DNA of 28,303 nucleotides, taken from the IMG/VR virus record IMGVR_UViG_3300006071_000074, positions 1-28,303 of that record; one strand, written 5' to 3'. The notes beneath the pieces were generated by a model. The model saw only the letters and a program-made list of their open reading frames with translations, had not been told where the DNA came from and did not search any database. Position 1 is the stretch's first letter; every line of letters begins with the position of its first letter. Below, piece by piece: positions 1 through 9,500 of the stretch. The position numbers and the translations under genes are program-made. This stretch comes from a virus.

Positions 1-722
1 CGTTTTTCAATATTGATAACACGAACAAAACTGTTAGTAACAGCCGCAGTAAAATAAGCAAACGGATTGTCGGATTTGCTTTCGTCAAATTGTAATCCAA
101 TCTGTGTTAACTGCAAAATGGCCTGTCCTTTCATTTCGTCATTGTATGTGTAACCGCGAACATTGCCACGGGTTGCATAACGTTCGCACAATTTTAACAT
201 CATCCTAGCTAAAGTGTTAGTAATTTGACCAGCATCTTTGTCGAACTTGCCCTTAACCAAATCACCTTTCCAATGACTTTTTCCAACACAAACAAGCTCA
301 TCGTTTTCATCAAATTTCCAATGTTGGAATGGCGGGAAATTGACCTTGTCCCTATGGTCTGCTAGACTCTTAGGATTCTTTTTACGAGTATTGTTCAATG
401 GAATATGATCGAATGTCATGACCCTGAATACTACATCTGTTTTTTGAATCTTTTTATAGTCAACTTCACAATCTGCTTGTTTGACTTTTTCACCAGCAGC
501 TTTGCGCCGTTGGTATTCTGCATCTCCAATTCTCTTAGCTCGATTACGTTTGGCTTCTGCTATGCTTCTTATATTGATCTTATCCAAACTAGCAACAATC
601 ATGTCATATTGATGATATTCTGGTTGTGTAAAACTGCAATACGAGCTTTTACTTCTATGTATTTCTAACAACATATCCTTGTTGTTTAGGTAATTTACTT
701 TAGTTTGTGTTGGTAAAGTCAT
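1..722 (-). CDS. 55: Late-transcription sigma factor, T4 gp55-like (C-terminus cut by window edge)
   Basis: Reading the minus strand from the ATG at 722-720 gives 240 codons without a stop, continuing past the left edge. Near the N-terminus, VNYLNNKDMLLEI (residues 9-21) resembles the T4 gp55 start (YNYVNNKELLQAI). Residues 190-240 match the sigma region-2-like core: GYTYNDEMKGQAILQL, FDESKSDNPFAYFT and NSFVRVINIEK, against T4 GYTQSWKQEMI, FDETKYKNPHAYIT and NAFVQRIKKER. In T4, gp55 recruits host RNA polymerase to TATAAATA late promoters together with gp33 and the gp45 clamp. Between the two matched blocks this protein has about 120 residues more than T4 gp55 (residues about 30-150), lysine/arginine-rich at 58-92, with no function I recognise. 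It is transcribed away from the structural genes, from its own sigma-70 promoter. The T4 comparison is from memory; identity is fairly sure, the role of the insert unknown. Confidence 0.88.
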   Translation of the reverse strand, partial: MTLPTQTKVNYLNNKDMLLEIHRSKSSYCSFTQPEYHQYDMIVASLDKINIRSIAEAKRNRAKRIGDAEYQRRKAAGEKVKQADCEVDYKKIQKTDVVFRVMTFDHIPLNNTRKKNPKSLADHRDKVNFPPFQHWKFDENDELVCVGKSHWKGDLVKGKFDKDAGQITNTLARMMLKLCERYATRGNVRGYTYNDEMKGQAILQLTQIGLQFDESKSDNPFAYFTAAVTNSFVRVINIEK

Positions 723-747
723 CCGTTCTCAGTCCTATAATAGTAAC

Positions 748-776
748 ATTATAAACTACGCACTTAATAAAGTCAA
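748..776 (-). promoter_or_regulatory. Host sigma-70 promoter for gene 55
   Basis: On the minus strand TTGACT (776-771) and TATAAT (753-748) are separated by exactly 17 nt, a near-consensus bacterial housekeeping promoter. Transcription would start at about 741, leaving a leader of roughly 19 nt that contains AGGA upstream of the ATG at 722. This fits early or middle expression of the late sigma factor by unmodified host polymerase. No start site is measured; the call rests on motif quality and position. Confidence 0.8.
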
Positions 777-783
777 ATAAATA
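776..783 (+). promoter_or_regulatory. T4-type late promoter box (AATAAATA)
   Basis: AATAAATA lies 23 nt upstream of the ATG at 807 and differs from the T4 late consensus TATAAATA at one base. Two further boxes (GATAAATA) sit 18 and 20 nt upstream of the starts at 6506 and 28177, so the spacing is consistent. It would be read by polymerase carrying gp55 and would drive the baseplate operon. A ribosome-binding site GAGG follows at 795-798. The box shares base 776 with the -35 of the opposing sigma-70 promoter. Confidence 0.65.
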
Positions 784-806
784 ATATACCAAAAGAGGAT
801 TTTATT

Positions 807-1820
807 ATGTCATTCGGCGATAGTTTCATACAAACAGCTACCAGTTCACAGAACCTAATAGGTGCAGTGTCGTCTGGCGTAAACACAGCCAGTAGATTAG
901 CCAGTGCTGTATCTACAGCATATAATGGTGACCCAGGTGGCTTTGGTAGCGCATTGAGATCCATTAACTTGCCAGAAGCAGGGGAAGCTGTAGGGGATTT
1001 AGTAAGTGCGGTAGCTAGTTTTGGCGGGGATGCTGATCCCGCAGATTGGCGTGTACGTTTAAGTTTAGTCAATTGGACTAGCTTCAAAGGAAGTCCTGTA
1101 CTTAAACCGTTAAAAGATGCAGGTGGTCTCATATTTCCATACACTCCAACAATTAATATTGCCAGCACAGCATCATATAATAGTATTGATACGACACATA
1201 CCAACTATTCTTTTAGAACTTTTAAAAATAGTGATCCAGGACAGATATCAATTACAGCGCCTATGAATGTTGAAGATTCAACTCAGGCTTTATATTGGAT
1301 TGCGGCGGTTCATTATTTACGTAGCCTTACCAAAATGTTCGCTGGATCTGATCCAAAGGCCGGCAATCCTCCTCCAATTGTTATGTTAAATGGTTACGGA
1401 AATTATATTTTTAAAAATGTACCTGTTGTAGTACAAAGTTTTAGTACAAGTTTAGATGCTAACTGTGACTATATTGGATGTAATGTTGTCGGTAGTATGG
1501 CAGGTGACATACAGGGTGTTAGCGATGCTGTTGGCGGACTAGCTAGTAGCATTGGAGGATCATTAGGCGGAGCCATTCCTGGACTTGGCGACATTGCAGG
1601 CGGTATAAGTAGCATAGCTGGTGGTGTAGGACAAGTTGCTGCGCTAGCCGGAAGTCTTGGCCTTGGCGGAACTACTAGCGGCGGAGTAGCTCATGTGCCA
1701 ACTAAGAGCTCATTTAGTATAACTTTACAACCAATTTACAGCAGAAATAGTGCTCGTAATTTTAGCCTTGATAGGTTTGTTGGCGGCGGGTACCTTAATA
1801 ATTCATTTGGATATGTATAA
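807..1820 (+). CDS. 48: Baseplate tail-tube cap / tube-initiation protein, gp48-like
   Basis: This 337-residue protein begins after an AGAGGA ribosome-binding site. The core RTFKNSDPGQISITAP, ALYWIAAVHYLRSLTKM (about 155-175), PPPIVMLNGYGNYIFKNVPVVV (about 187-208) and the closing ITLQPIYSRNSARNFSLDRFV resemble the tube-cap protein of cyanophage-type T4 relatives, commonly annotated gp48; gp54 is the alternative because the two share the tube-like fold. Such proteins sit on top of the hub and start tail-tube polymerisation. T4 gp48 is of similar size (364 aa). A Gly/Ala/Ser-rich, hydrophobic stretch (about residues 233-293) interrupts the C-terminal third between DYIGCNVVGSMA and the closing beta region. 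The stop overlaps the next start by one base (TAATG), implying translational coupling. Family assignment is fairly firm, the 48 versus 54 choice less so. Confidence 0.7.
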   Translation: MSFGDSFIQTATSSQNLIGAVSSGVNTASRLASAVSTAYNGDPGGFGSALRSINLPEAGEAVGDLVSAVASFGGDADPADWRVRLSLVNWTSFKGSPVLKPLKDAGGLIFPYTPTINIASTASYNSIDTTHTNYSFRTFKNSDPGQISITAPMNVEDSTQALYWIAAVHYLRSLTKMFAGSDPKAGNPPPIVMLNGYGNYIFKNVPVVVQSFSTSLDANCDYIGCNVVGSMAGDIQGVSDAVGGLASSIGGSLGGAIPGLGDIAGGISSIAGGVGQVAALAGSLGLGGTTSGGVAHVPTKSSFSITLQPIYSRNSARNFSLDRFVGGGYLNNSFGYV

Positions 1821-2122
1821 TGTCAGCACAATATTCTAACACAAGTCCTTGGTATACTACTCCAGTTAAAAATAATTATTTGGATATTTTATCTATACGA
1901 CCTGTAAGTGCAGAAGTGGATGATTTTCTTTATACAATAGAACCACAGTATGCTTACCGTCCAGATTTATTGTCGTATGACTTGTATGGAACAACACAGC
2001 TATGGTGGGTGTTCATGCAACGCAATCTTGATGTTCTTCAAGATCCTATTTTAGATTTCTCTCCAGGAACTCAAATTTATATTTGTAAAAATAGTAGTCT
2101 AACTACAGCATTAGGTTTATAA
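1820..2122 (+). CDS. 53: Baseplate wedge protein gp53
   Basis: A 100-residue protein with the gp53 hallmark YAYRPDLLSYDLYGTTQLWW (residues 44-63), followed by VFMQRN and SPGTQIYICKN (81-91), which resembles the end of a LysM-like fold. In T4, gp53 clamps the wedge to the central hub at the late stage of baseplate assembly. T4 gp53 is 196 aa, so this is a compact version retaining the recognisable region. Its ATG shares a base with the stop of the preceding gene, and there is only a weak GGA upstream, so it is probably translated by coupling. The next gene follows after one base. Confidence 0.85.
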   Translation: MSAQYSNTSPWYTTPVKNNYLDILSIRPVSAEVDDFLYTIEPQYAYRPDLLSYDLYGTTQLWWVFMQRNLDVLQDPILDFSPGTQIYICKNSSLTTALGL

Positions 2123-2123
2123 T

Positions 2124-4382
2124 ATGTCAGTATTAGATGATATTTCAGGAGCAGTTGATTCAGCAACAACGTCTGTAGGCAATGCTGTTAGTAGTGCTGT
2201 TGGAGGTGTAACAAACTTTTTAAGTTCGGGACCTGCCAGTGCGTTATCGTCAATTGGAAATGCTGTTAGCGGAGCATTAAGTAGTCTTGGAACATTATTT
2301 TCTCCACTATCGGGTGTTAGTCTTCCTATAAAAAATCCGTTGTTTGCCTATGCTAGTTATGACTATGTATTGGGAATAGCTGTCCTTACAGATGACCAGT
2401 TAAACAATCCAGACAAAGGATATATGAGTGGCGTTAAGTTAGAATTAATTTGCAAAAGTGCCAACGCAGATCCTACCAACAGAGTAAAAACACCATTTGG
2501 ACAGTTTGATTATTTTGTAGATAAACTTGAAATTAATAGTACCATCGGTTTGGAAAAAGGTAATAATACCAATATGATGGACATGAACTTTAATATAACA
2601 GAACCATATAGTATGGGTACGTTTATGATGAGTTTGCAACAAGCAGCTTGGGATTCGGGTCATGACAATTATACACAAGCACCATTTTTATTAACTATAG
2701 ATTTTAGAGGAAATACTGAAACAGGTCGATTGGATAATATTGCAGGAACATCCCGTAGAATTCCTTTTAGATTTAAAGATATTTCTATGACTGTTACTGA
2801 TGCAGGATCAGTATATCATTGCACAGCATATCCTTGGAATAAACAAGCACTTAGTAGTCACGTTTCTGGTATTAAAACAGATGCAAGTGTTAAAGGAGTA
2901 ACTGTTCAGGAAGTTTTGCAAACTGGCGAAAAAAGTTTACAAGTGATGTTGAATAAACGTTTGCAACAACTGGTAACTGATAAAGAAGTTGAAGTTGCAG
3001 ATCAAATATTAATATTATTTCCAACTGATGTTAGTAGTGCTGGCGTAGATAATGCCAAAGGTGATACAGAAGATTCCACAGGTGCTGTAACTACAGGTAC
3101 CGCAACTAGTGTTGATGCAATCGCAAAACAATTAAAATTAGTAAAAAGTACTATACCAGCAAATAATACTCTAGTACAAGATCCAGCAAATGTAAATCTT
3201 ATTGGTAAAGCTAAAATGGGTTTTAGTGATACACGTAAAGGTGACCCTCCAGTAGGCAAAGATAGTAAAGTTGTAGTCAACGGAGATGTAATTCGTAGTA
3301 ACAATACTGTTAATCCACAAACTAGCGATTTGCGTTTCAGCCAAGATACTGATATAACAGTAGCTATTGATGCGGTATTGCTTAACAGTGATTATTCTAC
3401 AACACAATTACAAGAACAAAATATTGATAAAGCAGGTATGCGTAAATGGTGGCGTGTTGATACTCAAGTTTATACAATCACCGACGATAGAAATTTACAA
3501 AGCTCAGGAACAAAGCCTCGAGTGATTGTTTATCGAATTGTTCCGTATGGGGTACACACTAGTAAAACTACAGCACCAAACTCAAAAGCTCCAGGATTTG
3601 CTGAATTAGAAAAACAATGTGTCAAAGTATATGATTATTTGTATACCGGAAAAAATGTGGATGTATTGAATTTTAGAATTGAATTCAAAACAGGCTTTGC
3701 TGGCAAAATGGGTGCTACTAGTATTAAGCGTACTATTGATAATAAACAACAAACAGAAGCTAGCGGTGCAGACAGTAATGATCAAAATAATTTAAAGTCA
3801 TTAGATGGTGGTAAAAAACCTGAAAGAAAATTAGGAGTAATACCACAAGCTGTTAATCGATCAAGCACATCATTTGCTGGTGACGGCACAGGCGGTGGTG
3901 GTATAGAAGATGAAGGTACACGAGCTGCAAAACAATTCCATGATGCTATTACTAGTGCAGCCGGTATGCTACAATTAGATTTAAAAATAATTGGAGATCC
4001 ATATTGGATTGCGCAAAGCGGCATGGGTAATTATACAAGCTCTCCTACACAGTATCAAAATTTAAACAAAGACGGTAGTGTAAATTATCAAGGTAGTGAA
4101 GTAGATGTTAAGGTAAATTTCAGAACGCCTGTTGATATTAATCAATCTACAGGCTTGTATGATTTTGGTAAAAGTACTAAGAGTGCTCCTGTACTAACTT
4201 GGAGTGGTATCTATCAAGTTATTAAAGTTGTAAGTTATTTTGATAACGGACAGTTTACTCAGGTATTAAGCGGTCCTAGAAGAAACGGTCAAGAAATTGA
4301 CGGAGCAGGTAGTTCATCGGCCACACTAAACACTTCTAACGAGAAGAAAGATCCGGCACCTAAAGATGCCACCGGAGATTAA
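2124..4382 (+). CDS. Putative baseplate hub protein (gp27 position)
   Basis: A 752-residue protein in the place where T4-like phages of the cyanophage type carry a large hub/structural protein, between gp53 and gp5. The N-terminus (residues 5-60) is a Ser/Ala/Gly-rich repeat-like stretch (GNAVSSAVGG, GNAVSGALSSLG). After it comes a beta-rich body with FRFKDISMTVTDAGSVYHCT (about 213-232), a helical KSLQVMLNKRLQQLVTDKEV segment, an RVIVYRIVPYGVH block, and a C-terminal domain with VDVKVNFRTPVDI and WSGIYQVIKVVSYFDNGQFT. A linker at about 565-595 is rich in Gly and charged residues. gp27 in T4 forms the hub ring that holds the gp5 spike; direct adjacency to gp5 suggests a similar role here, but I see no sequence motif that proves gp27 homology. 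It is packed between neighbours with gaps of 1 and 2 nt. Confidence 0.5.
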   Translation: MSVLDDISGAVDSATTSVGNAVSSAVGGVTNFLSSGPASALSSIGNAVSGALSSLGTLFSPLSGVSLPIKNPLFAYASYDYVLGIAVLTDDQLNNPDKGYMSGVKLELICKSANADPTNRVKTPFGQFDYFVDKLEINSTIGLEKGNNTNMMDMNFNITEPYSMGTFMMSLQQAAWDSGHDNYTQAPFLLTIDFRGNTETGRLDNIAGTSRRIPFRFKDISMTVTDAGSVYHCTAYPWNKQALSSHVSGIKTDASVKGVTVQEVLQTGEKSLQVMLNKRLQQLVTDKEVEVADQILILFPTDVSSAGVDNAKGDTEDSTGAVTTGTATSVDAIAKQLKLVKSTIPANNTLVQDPANVNLIGKAKMGFSDTRKGDPPVGKDSKVVVNGDVIRSNNTVNPQTSDLRFSQDTDITVAIDAVLLNSDYSTTQLQEQNIDKAGMRKWWRVDTQVYTITDDRNLQSSGTKPRVIVYRIVPYGVHTSKTTAPNSKAPGFAELEKQCVKVYDYLYTGKNVDVLNFRIEFKTGFAGKMGATSIKRTIDNKQQTEASGADSNDQNNLKSLDGGKKPERKLGVIPQAVNRSSTSFAGDGTGGGGIEDEGTRAAKQFHDAITSAAGMLQLDLKIIGDPYWIAQSGMGNYTSSPTQYQNLNKDGSVNYQGSEVDVKVNFRTPVDINQSTGLYDFGKSTKSAPVLTWSGIYQVIKVVSYFDNGQFTQVLSGPRRNGQEIDGAGSSSATLNTSNEKKDPAPKDATGD

Positions 4383-4384
4383 AA

Positions 4385-6016
4385 ATGGCTGAACATGAAT
4401 ACGAAGAGTACTCGGCATCCCCTAAAACGCCAAAGCCTGGGCCGTTCCTTGCCAGAGTTGTCAGCAATCTTGATCCAACATACATGGGTATATTAGAAGT
4501 TGAAATTCTAAAACCAGTTGGCGGATCATCTAGTGAAAGTCAGTTACATCAAGTAAAATATATGAGTCCGTTTTACGGAGTCACTAGTGTACAAGCTAAC
4601 GGTGAAAACAACGACTTTGCTGACACACAAAAAAGTTATGGTATGTGGATGGTGCCACCTGATGTTGGTGTTACTGTAGTTGTTATTTTTATTGACGGTG
4701 ATCCTAAACGCGGTTATTGGATTGGTTGTGTTCAAGATGAAAATATGAATTTTATGGTTCCTGGGATTGCGGCCACTGAAAGTGTAGTTGAAAATCCAGA
4801 TCCAGATAATCAAGGTCGCAATGGTCGTGTTCCTGCAGCAGAATATAATAAAAAAATAGAAGACAACAATAGTCCAGGCGATCCTGATAAGAATTTTAAA
4901 CCAGAACATCCTTTTACTAAAATGTTAACACATCAAGGTTTAGTGTTAGATGACACTAGGGGTATTACAACAAGTAGTGCTAGACGTGAAAGTCCTAGTA
5001 ATGTATTTGGTATTAGTACTCCAGGTCCGTTGGATAAAAAAGGAAAAAAAGTTAAAAGCGGTAAAGCCGAGTGGTTAGCAGATACATTTATTAGTAGACT
5101 TGGCGGAAGTTCTTTTGTCATGGATGACGGTGATGCAAACTGGTTAAGAAAAACCGCGCCCACAGACGGACCACCAGATTATGCCAGTATTGATGCAAGT
5201 GAAACTGACGGTGATGTAGGACTACCGGCTAATGAATTAATTAGAATTCGAACTCGAACAGGTCATCAAATTTTATTGCATAACACAGAAGATTTGATTT
5301 ATATTGGTAATAGTCGTGGAACTAGTTGGATAGAATTAACTAGCGATGGCAAGATAGACATTTATGCTCAGGATAGCATTAGTGTACATACTGGTAATGA
5401 TTTAAACTTTTATGCTGACCGTGATATTAACATGGAAGCAGGTCGTAATTTTAATCTTAAAGTTGCCGAAAGACACCAAACTGAAGTTGGTAAAAATAAA
5501 ATTTGTATTGTAAACGGTAATGTTGCTATACAAGTAGATGGCACACAAGATGAAACTATTTCAGGTGCTGTAAAAGAATCTTTTGGAGCAACATGGGATG
5601 TTACTACTGGCGGACAAACTAATATGACTATTGGTGGCGGTTTAGATGTTAATACTAGCGGAGCAAACAAACTTACATCAGGCGGCGATATGGCGATTTC
5701 CGCCGCCAATACTACTATATCAGGCGGCAATATTAATTTTAACGGCCCTGCAGCTGCAACAGCAGGATCTGCATCTGCAGCAACCGCTCCAGACCCATTG
5801 CCTACAATAGATAATCCAACAGATGTTGATGGAACTACTATTACTAGTATTTTAGCTCGTATTCCAACAGCTGAACCTTATCCACATCATGAAAATTTAG
5901 ATGCTACGATGTTTAAACCTAGTGCTACTGATAGAGAAGCTGCTACAGCTATTCCGGTGCCTGATGCTTGGAAAACATATTCGCTATCAATGGACACATT
6001 CTTAAAAGGAAATTAA
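4385..6016 (+). CDS. 5: Baseplate hub spike gp5 (OB-fold and beta-helix, no lysozyme domain)
   Basis: A 543-residue protein. Residues 17-128 form the gp5 OB-fold (PGPFLARVVSNLDPTYMGIL, YGMWMVPPDVGVTVVVIF, GDPKRGYWIGCVQD). A linker contains the conserved SARRESPSNVFGISTPGP (198-215). From about 280 to 450 runs the VgrG/gp5-type beta-helix with regular short strands (IRIRTRTGHQILLHNTED, SWIELTSDGKIDIYAQ, SVHTGNDLNFYADRDINMEA). The tail has ARIPTAEPYPHHEN (491-504), as I recall from cyanophage gp5. It trimerises to form the membrane-piercing spike under the hub. T4 gp5 has a lysozyme domain between the OB-fold and helix; nothing resembling its Glu-Asp-Thr active site is visible here, so peptidoglycan cleavage must come from elsewhere or not be needed. 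GGAG precedes the start. Confidence 0.87.
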   Translation: MAEHEYEEYSASPKTPKPGPFLARVVSNLDPTYMGILEVEILKPVGGSSSESQLHQVKYMSPFYGVTSVQANGENNDFADTQKSYGMWMVPPDVGVTVVVIFIDGDPKRGYWIGCVQDENMNFMVPGIAATESVVENPDPDNQGRNGRVPAAEYNKKIEDNNSPGDPDKNFKPEHPFTKMLTHQGLVLDDTRGITTSSARRESPSNVFGISTPGPLDKKGKKVKSGKAEWLADTFISRLGGSSFVMDDGDANWLRKTAPTDGPPDYASIDASETDGDVGLPANELIRIRTRTGHQILLHNTEDLIYIGNSRGTSWIELTSDGKIDIYAQDSISVHTGNDLNFYADRDINMEAGRNFNLKVAERHQTEVGKNKICIVNGNVAIQVDGTQDETISGAVKESFGATWDVTTGGQTNMTIGGGLDVNTSGANKLTSGGDMAISAANTTISGGNINFNGPAAATAGSASAATAPDPLPTIDNPTDVDGTTITSILARIPTAEPYPHHENLDATMFKPSATDREAATAIPVPDAWKTYSLSMDTFLKGN

Positions 6017-6017
6017 T

Positions 6018-6458
6018 ATGGCTACAAGTTTACACACTAGAACAACCATAGAGCAAACTAAAACTACTCCTCAACGTACAGTACAGCGTTATAGGGGATT
6101 CAGTACAGTAAGCACCGCCACTAAAAATTTTGCCTTATATGATTTTGAATTAATTAAACAAGACTTATTAAATCATTTTTATGTCAGACAGGGCGAACGT
6201 TTAATGAATCCAACTTACGGAACCATTATTTGGGACGTATTATTTGAGCCTTTAACAGAAGAAATAAAGAATCTTATACTACAAAATGTTAATCAGATTT
6301 TTAATAGTGATCCTCGTGTGCAAGCAGGAAATATTGTGATTACACCCTACGATCAAGGCCTACAAATACAATGTACACTAACATATTTGCTGTATAATTT
6401 GCAGGAAGCCTTACAATTAAAGTTCGATCAAGACAACGGATTGTTACTTACACAATAA
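6018..6458 (+). CDS. 25: Baseplate wedge protein gp25 (GPW/gp25 family)
   Basis: A 146-residue protein with the GPW/gp25 core: DFELIKQDLLNHFYVRQGER (42-61), RLMNPTYGTIIWDVLFEPLT (61-80), then NLILQNVNQIFNSDPRV and a beta-sheet region to LTYLL. The EPR-like signature of the family appears here as the FEPL segment. gp25 binds the core bundle of gp6/gp7 and, with its sheath-like fold, starts sheath assembly. The first 40 residues are a Thr-rich extension. It starts one base after gp5 with AAGGAA as ribosome-binding site. It is followed by a 47-nt gap with a new late promoter, so it ends the first baseplate operon unless transcripts read through. Length is close to T4 gp25 (132 aa). Confidence 0.92.
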   Translation: MATSLHTRTTIEQTKTTPQRTVQRYRGFSTVSTATKNFALYDFELIKQDLLNHFYVRQGERLMNPTYGTIIWDVLFEPLTEEIKNLILQNVNQIFNSDPRVQAGNIVITPYDQGLQIQCTLTYLLYNLQEALQLKFDQDNGLLLTQ

Positions 6459-6479
6459 ACTACCCACATAATTTTATTC

Positions 6480-6487
6480 GATAAATA
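6480..6487 (+). promoter_or_regulatory. T4-type late promoter box (GATAAATA)
   Basis: GATAAATA in the only sizeable gap of the structural cluster (6459-6505), 18 nt before the gp6 ATG. The ribosome-binding site AGGA follows at 6496-6499. The 9-mer GATAAATAT is repeated exactly at 28149-28157. From here no comparable box was noticed upstream of 9987 or 26375, so gp6, the giant gene and the fibre gene may form one transcript of about 21.6 kb. Confidence 0.72.
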
Positions 6488-6505
6488 TCATTATTAGGAC
6501 ATATT

Positions 6506-9500
6506 ATGAGCTCAACGGATAGACTAAACAACCTGTTAGTCAGCGAAGACTGGCAGAAAATTTATCAATCATTTAAGAACGCAGACTTCCAAAGTTACGA
6601 TTTTGATAACTTGCGTCGTACAATGATTGACTATATCCGTACTAATTTTCCTGAAGATTTTAACGATTACATTGAGTCAAGTGAATACCTTGCCCTTATC
6701 GATCTTATAGCGTTCGTGGGCCAAAGCATAGCTTTCAGAGTTGACTTAAATGCCCGTGAAAACTTCTTAGAGCTAGCAGAACGTCGTGATAGTGTATTAC
6801 GTTTAGCACGTTTAATCAGTTATAATGCCCGTAGAAACACAGCCGCCAAAGGCTTATTAAAAGTAAACACCGTTCAAACGACAGAAGTATTATACGATAG
6901 CAACGGTCGTAATTTAGCAGGACAGTTTATCAGTTGGAATGATCCAGCTAACGCTAACTGGTACGATCAATTTATCAAAGTTATAAATGCTGCCCTTCCA
7001 CAAACACAGCAATTTGGAAGTCCTGTGGATCAAGCAACGATTTACGGAGTGCCAACCGCTCAGTATAGATTTAACGCTAACAACACAGATATTCCAATTT
7101 ATACTTTTACTAAAACTATTGCTGGCCGCAATATGGTATTTGAAATTACAAGTACTACATTTAAAGGACAGCCGTACATTTACGAAGAACCACCAAAGAT
7201 TGGCAACAGCATTGCCTGTGTTTATAGAGATGACGGTCACGGAGCCGGAAGTCCAGGCACAGGTTTCTTCTTTAATTTTACACAAGGTATATTAAATCAA
7301 GGAACATTTAATGTTTCAGTACCAACTAGTAATCAAGTAATTGATATTAATACTCAAAATATTAATAATTCAGATGTATGGTTGTACGGTTTAAATCAAT
7401 CAACAAATCTTGAAAGCACATTATGGACTCAAGTGCCCGCATTAACAGGCAATAACATTATCTATAATAGCTTGAACAGTAGTGTGAAGGACATTTATAG
7501 TGTAATTACAAGAGCCAGCGATGCTATCAGTTTAAGTTTTAGTGATGGTACATTTGGTAATTTGCCTCTTGGTAATTTTAGAATTTATTATCGAGTTAGC
7601 AACGGCTTAACATATTCTATCAATCCTGGCGATATTATTAATGTTATTATAAACATTCCTTATATCAGTCAAAGTAATAAAGCAGAAACATTATCAGTTA
7701 GTTTGAGTTTAGCCACAACAGTATCTAATGCTGCAACAACTGAAACTAACGCTAGTGTTAAAACTAATGCTCCTCAAACATACTATACACAAAATAGAAT
7801 GATTACAGGTGAGGATTATAATATTAATCCTCTAAGTGCAACTACAAAAGTAGCAAAAGTAAAAGCTGTCAATAGAACAAGTAGCGGTATTAGTCGATAT
7901 TTTGACTTAGTAGATCCTACAGGAAAATATTCTAGTACTAATATATTTGCCGATGATGGTATTTTATATAGAGAACCTTTTACCACTAGTGTAAACTTTA
8001 CCTATGTAACACAATCTGATATTCAAGGTGTTATATACAATACAATTTATGATATTTTAAACACACCAAGTCTAAGAGATTTTTATTATACAAATTTCGT
8101 TGATTTTTTAACAAGTAGTTTAAATGTATCCTGGTATAGTGTGACTACTGATAGCAACACCAGCAGTGGTTATATCGGTACTTTTAATAATCCTTATAAA
8201 GTTTCATCTTTCACTTATACTGATTTGCGCTATCTTACTCCACAAAGTTTAATCAAATTTACAGCACCAACTGGTTATCACTTTGATAAAAATGACGGTA
8301 ACAAATTAAAACCAAATCAATCTCCTTCTAACCCAACAGGAACTTCGTTCTATATCTGGGCAGAAGTAGTTAGTGTATCAGAAGACGGTACTGGAAACGG
8401 TACTGGAAAAACTGTAGCTGGCAATGGACCGATTGTATTAAATCGTAGTATACCAACACGATATTATGCTGATGGCACAGTGGAAGCCGCGCCAATTGCT
8501 AATCAAATTATTCCTAAATTTACTACAACTATCAGTAGTTCTGTAATTACAACTATGGTAGATTTAATTTTAGAAAATAAACCATTTGGATTACGCTACG
8601 ATGTGTCTACACAAAGTTGGCAAATTATTTTTGAACAAAGCCTAAACAAGACTGGTCCATTTAGTCTTGCTAATCAAGGTAATACATCTGCTTTAAATCT
8701 CGACTCTAGCTGGTTCTTGTTATTTGATACTAATAACGAATATTATACAGTTACTAGTCGTCAGTTACGATATGTATTTGAAAGTGATCAAGATGTAACT
8801 TTCTACTTTGACACTAATGTTAAAATTTATGATACTATTTCAAGTAATACTATTACCGATACTATTAAAGTTTTAAGTGTAAATCCTGACTCTTTAAATT
8901 TAAATAAACCTTATACAGAAGATATTTCTTGGCAAGTTGTTAGCGAATATGTAGGGCAAGATGGATATATAGATCCTACTAAGATTGTTATTAGTTTTGC
9001 TGATACTAATAATAATGGTGTAGTAGACAATCCTCAATTGTTTACTGACATTGTTAATAATACATATATTGTTCAACAAAAATATTCTATTAGTAATGGC
9101 CAAGAAGATTACAAGTATGTTTATAATAACCCAACCGATCTAAATGTTGGACCCGTAATTTTTACAACTTCTACAGGCTTTAGCGATTTAAATTTAATAG
9201 ACGGTCAGTATTTGTATTTTACTGATACACAAGTAGTTACGCAGTATACTTCAACATCTGTTAATCCTATTCCAACTTTAGATTATAAAGTATACACCGG
9301 CCGCGACAAATTAAAATTCCAATATGTTCATAGTGCAGATTATGATAGTCGTATAGATCCAGGTTCAAGTAATATTATGGATGTATATGTGTTGACGTCA
9401 GATTATGATTCACAGTTTAGACAATGGCTAGTTGGCAGCAATGTTACTGAACCGCTACCTCCAAGCAGCGATGAGCTAAACAATTTATTAAGTCCAACTC

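Noticed and set aside
405-668. Open frame of 87 codons on the plus strand
   Set aside because: It lies wholly antisense to the gp55 coding frame, has no ribosome-binding site and its translation is unusually rich in Phe, Cys and Ile, as expected from a shadow frame.
773-1204. Open frame of 143 codons on the minus strand
   Set aside because: Antisense to the start of the tube-cap gene; Pro/Leu/Ala-rich translation with no recognisable motif. The plus-strand gene has a clear ribosome-binding site and family match.
4544-4909. Minus-strand frame of 121 codons opposite gp5
   Set aside because: Translation is Ile/Thr/Asn/His-rich nonsense mirroring the AT-rich gp5 codons, without ribosome-binding site or promoter.
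6987-7295. Plus-strand frame of 102 codons inside gp6
   Set aside because: Out of frame within the strongly conserved part of gp6; no motif and no convincing start signal.
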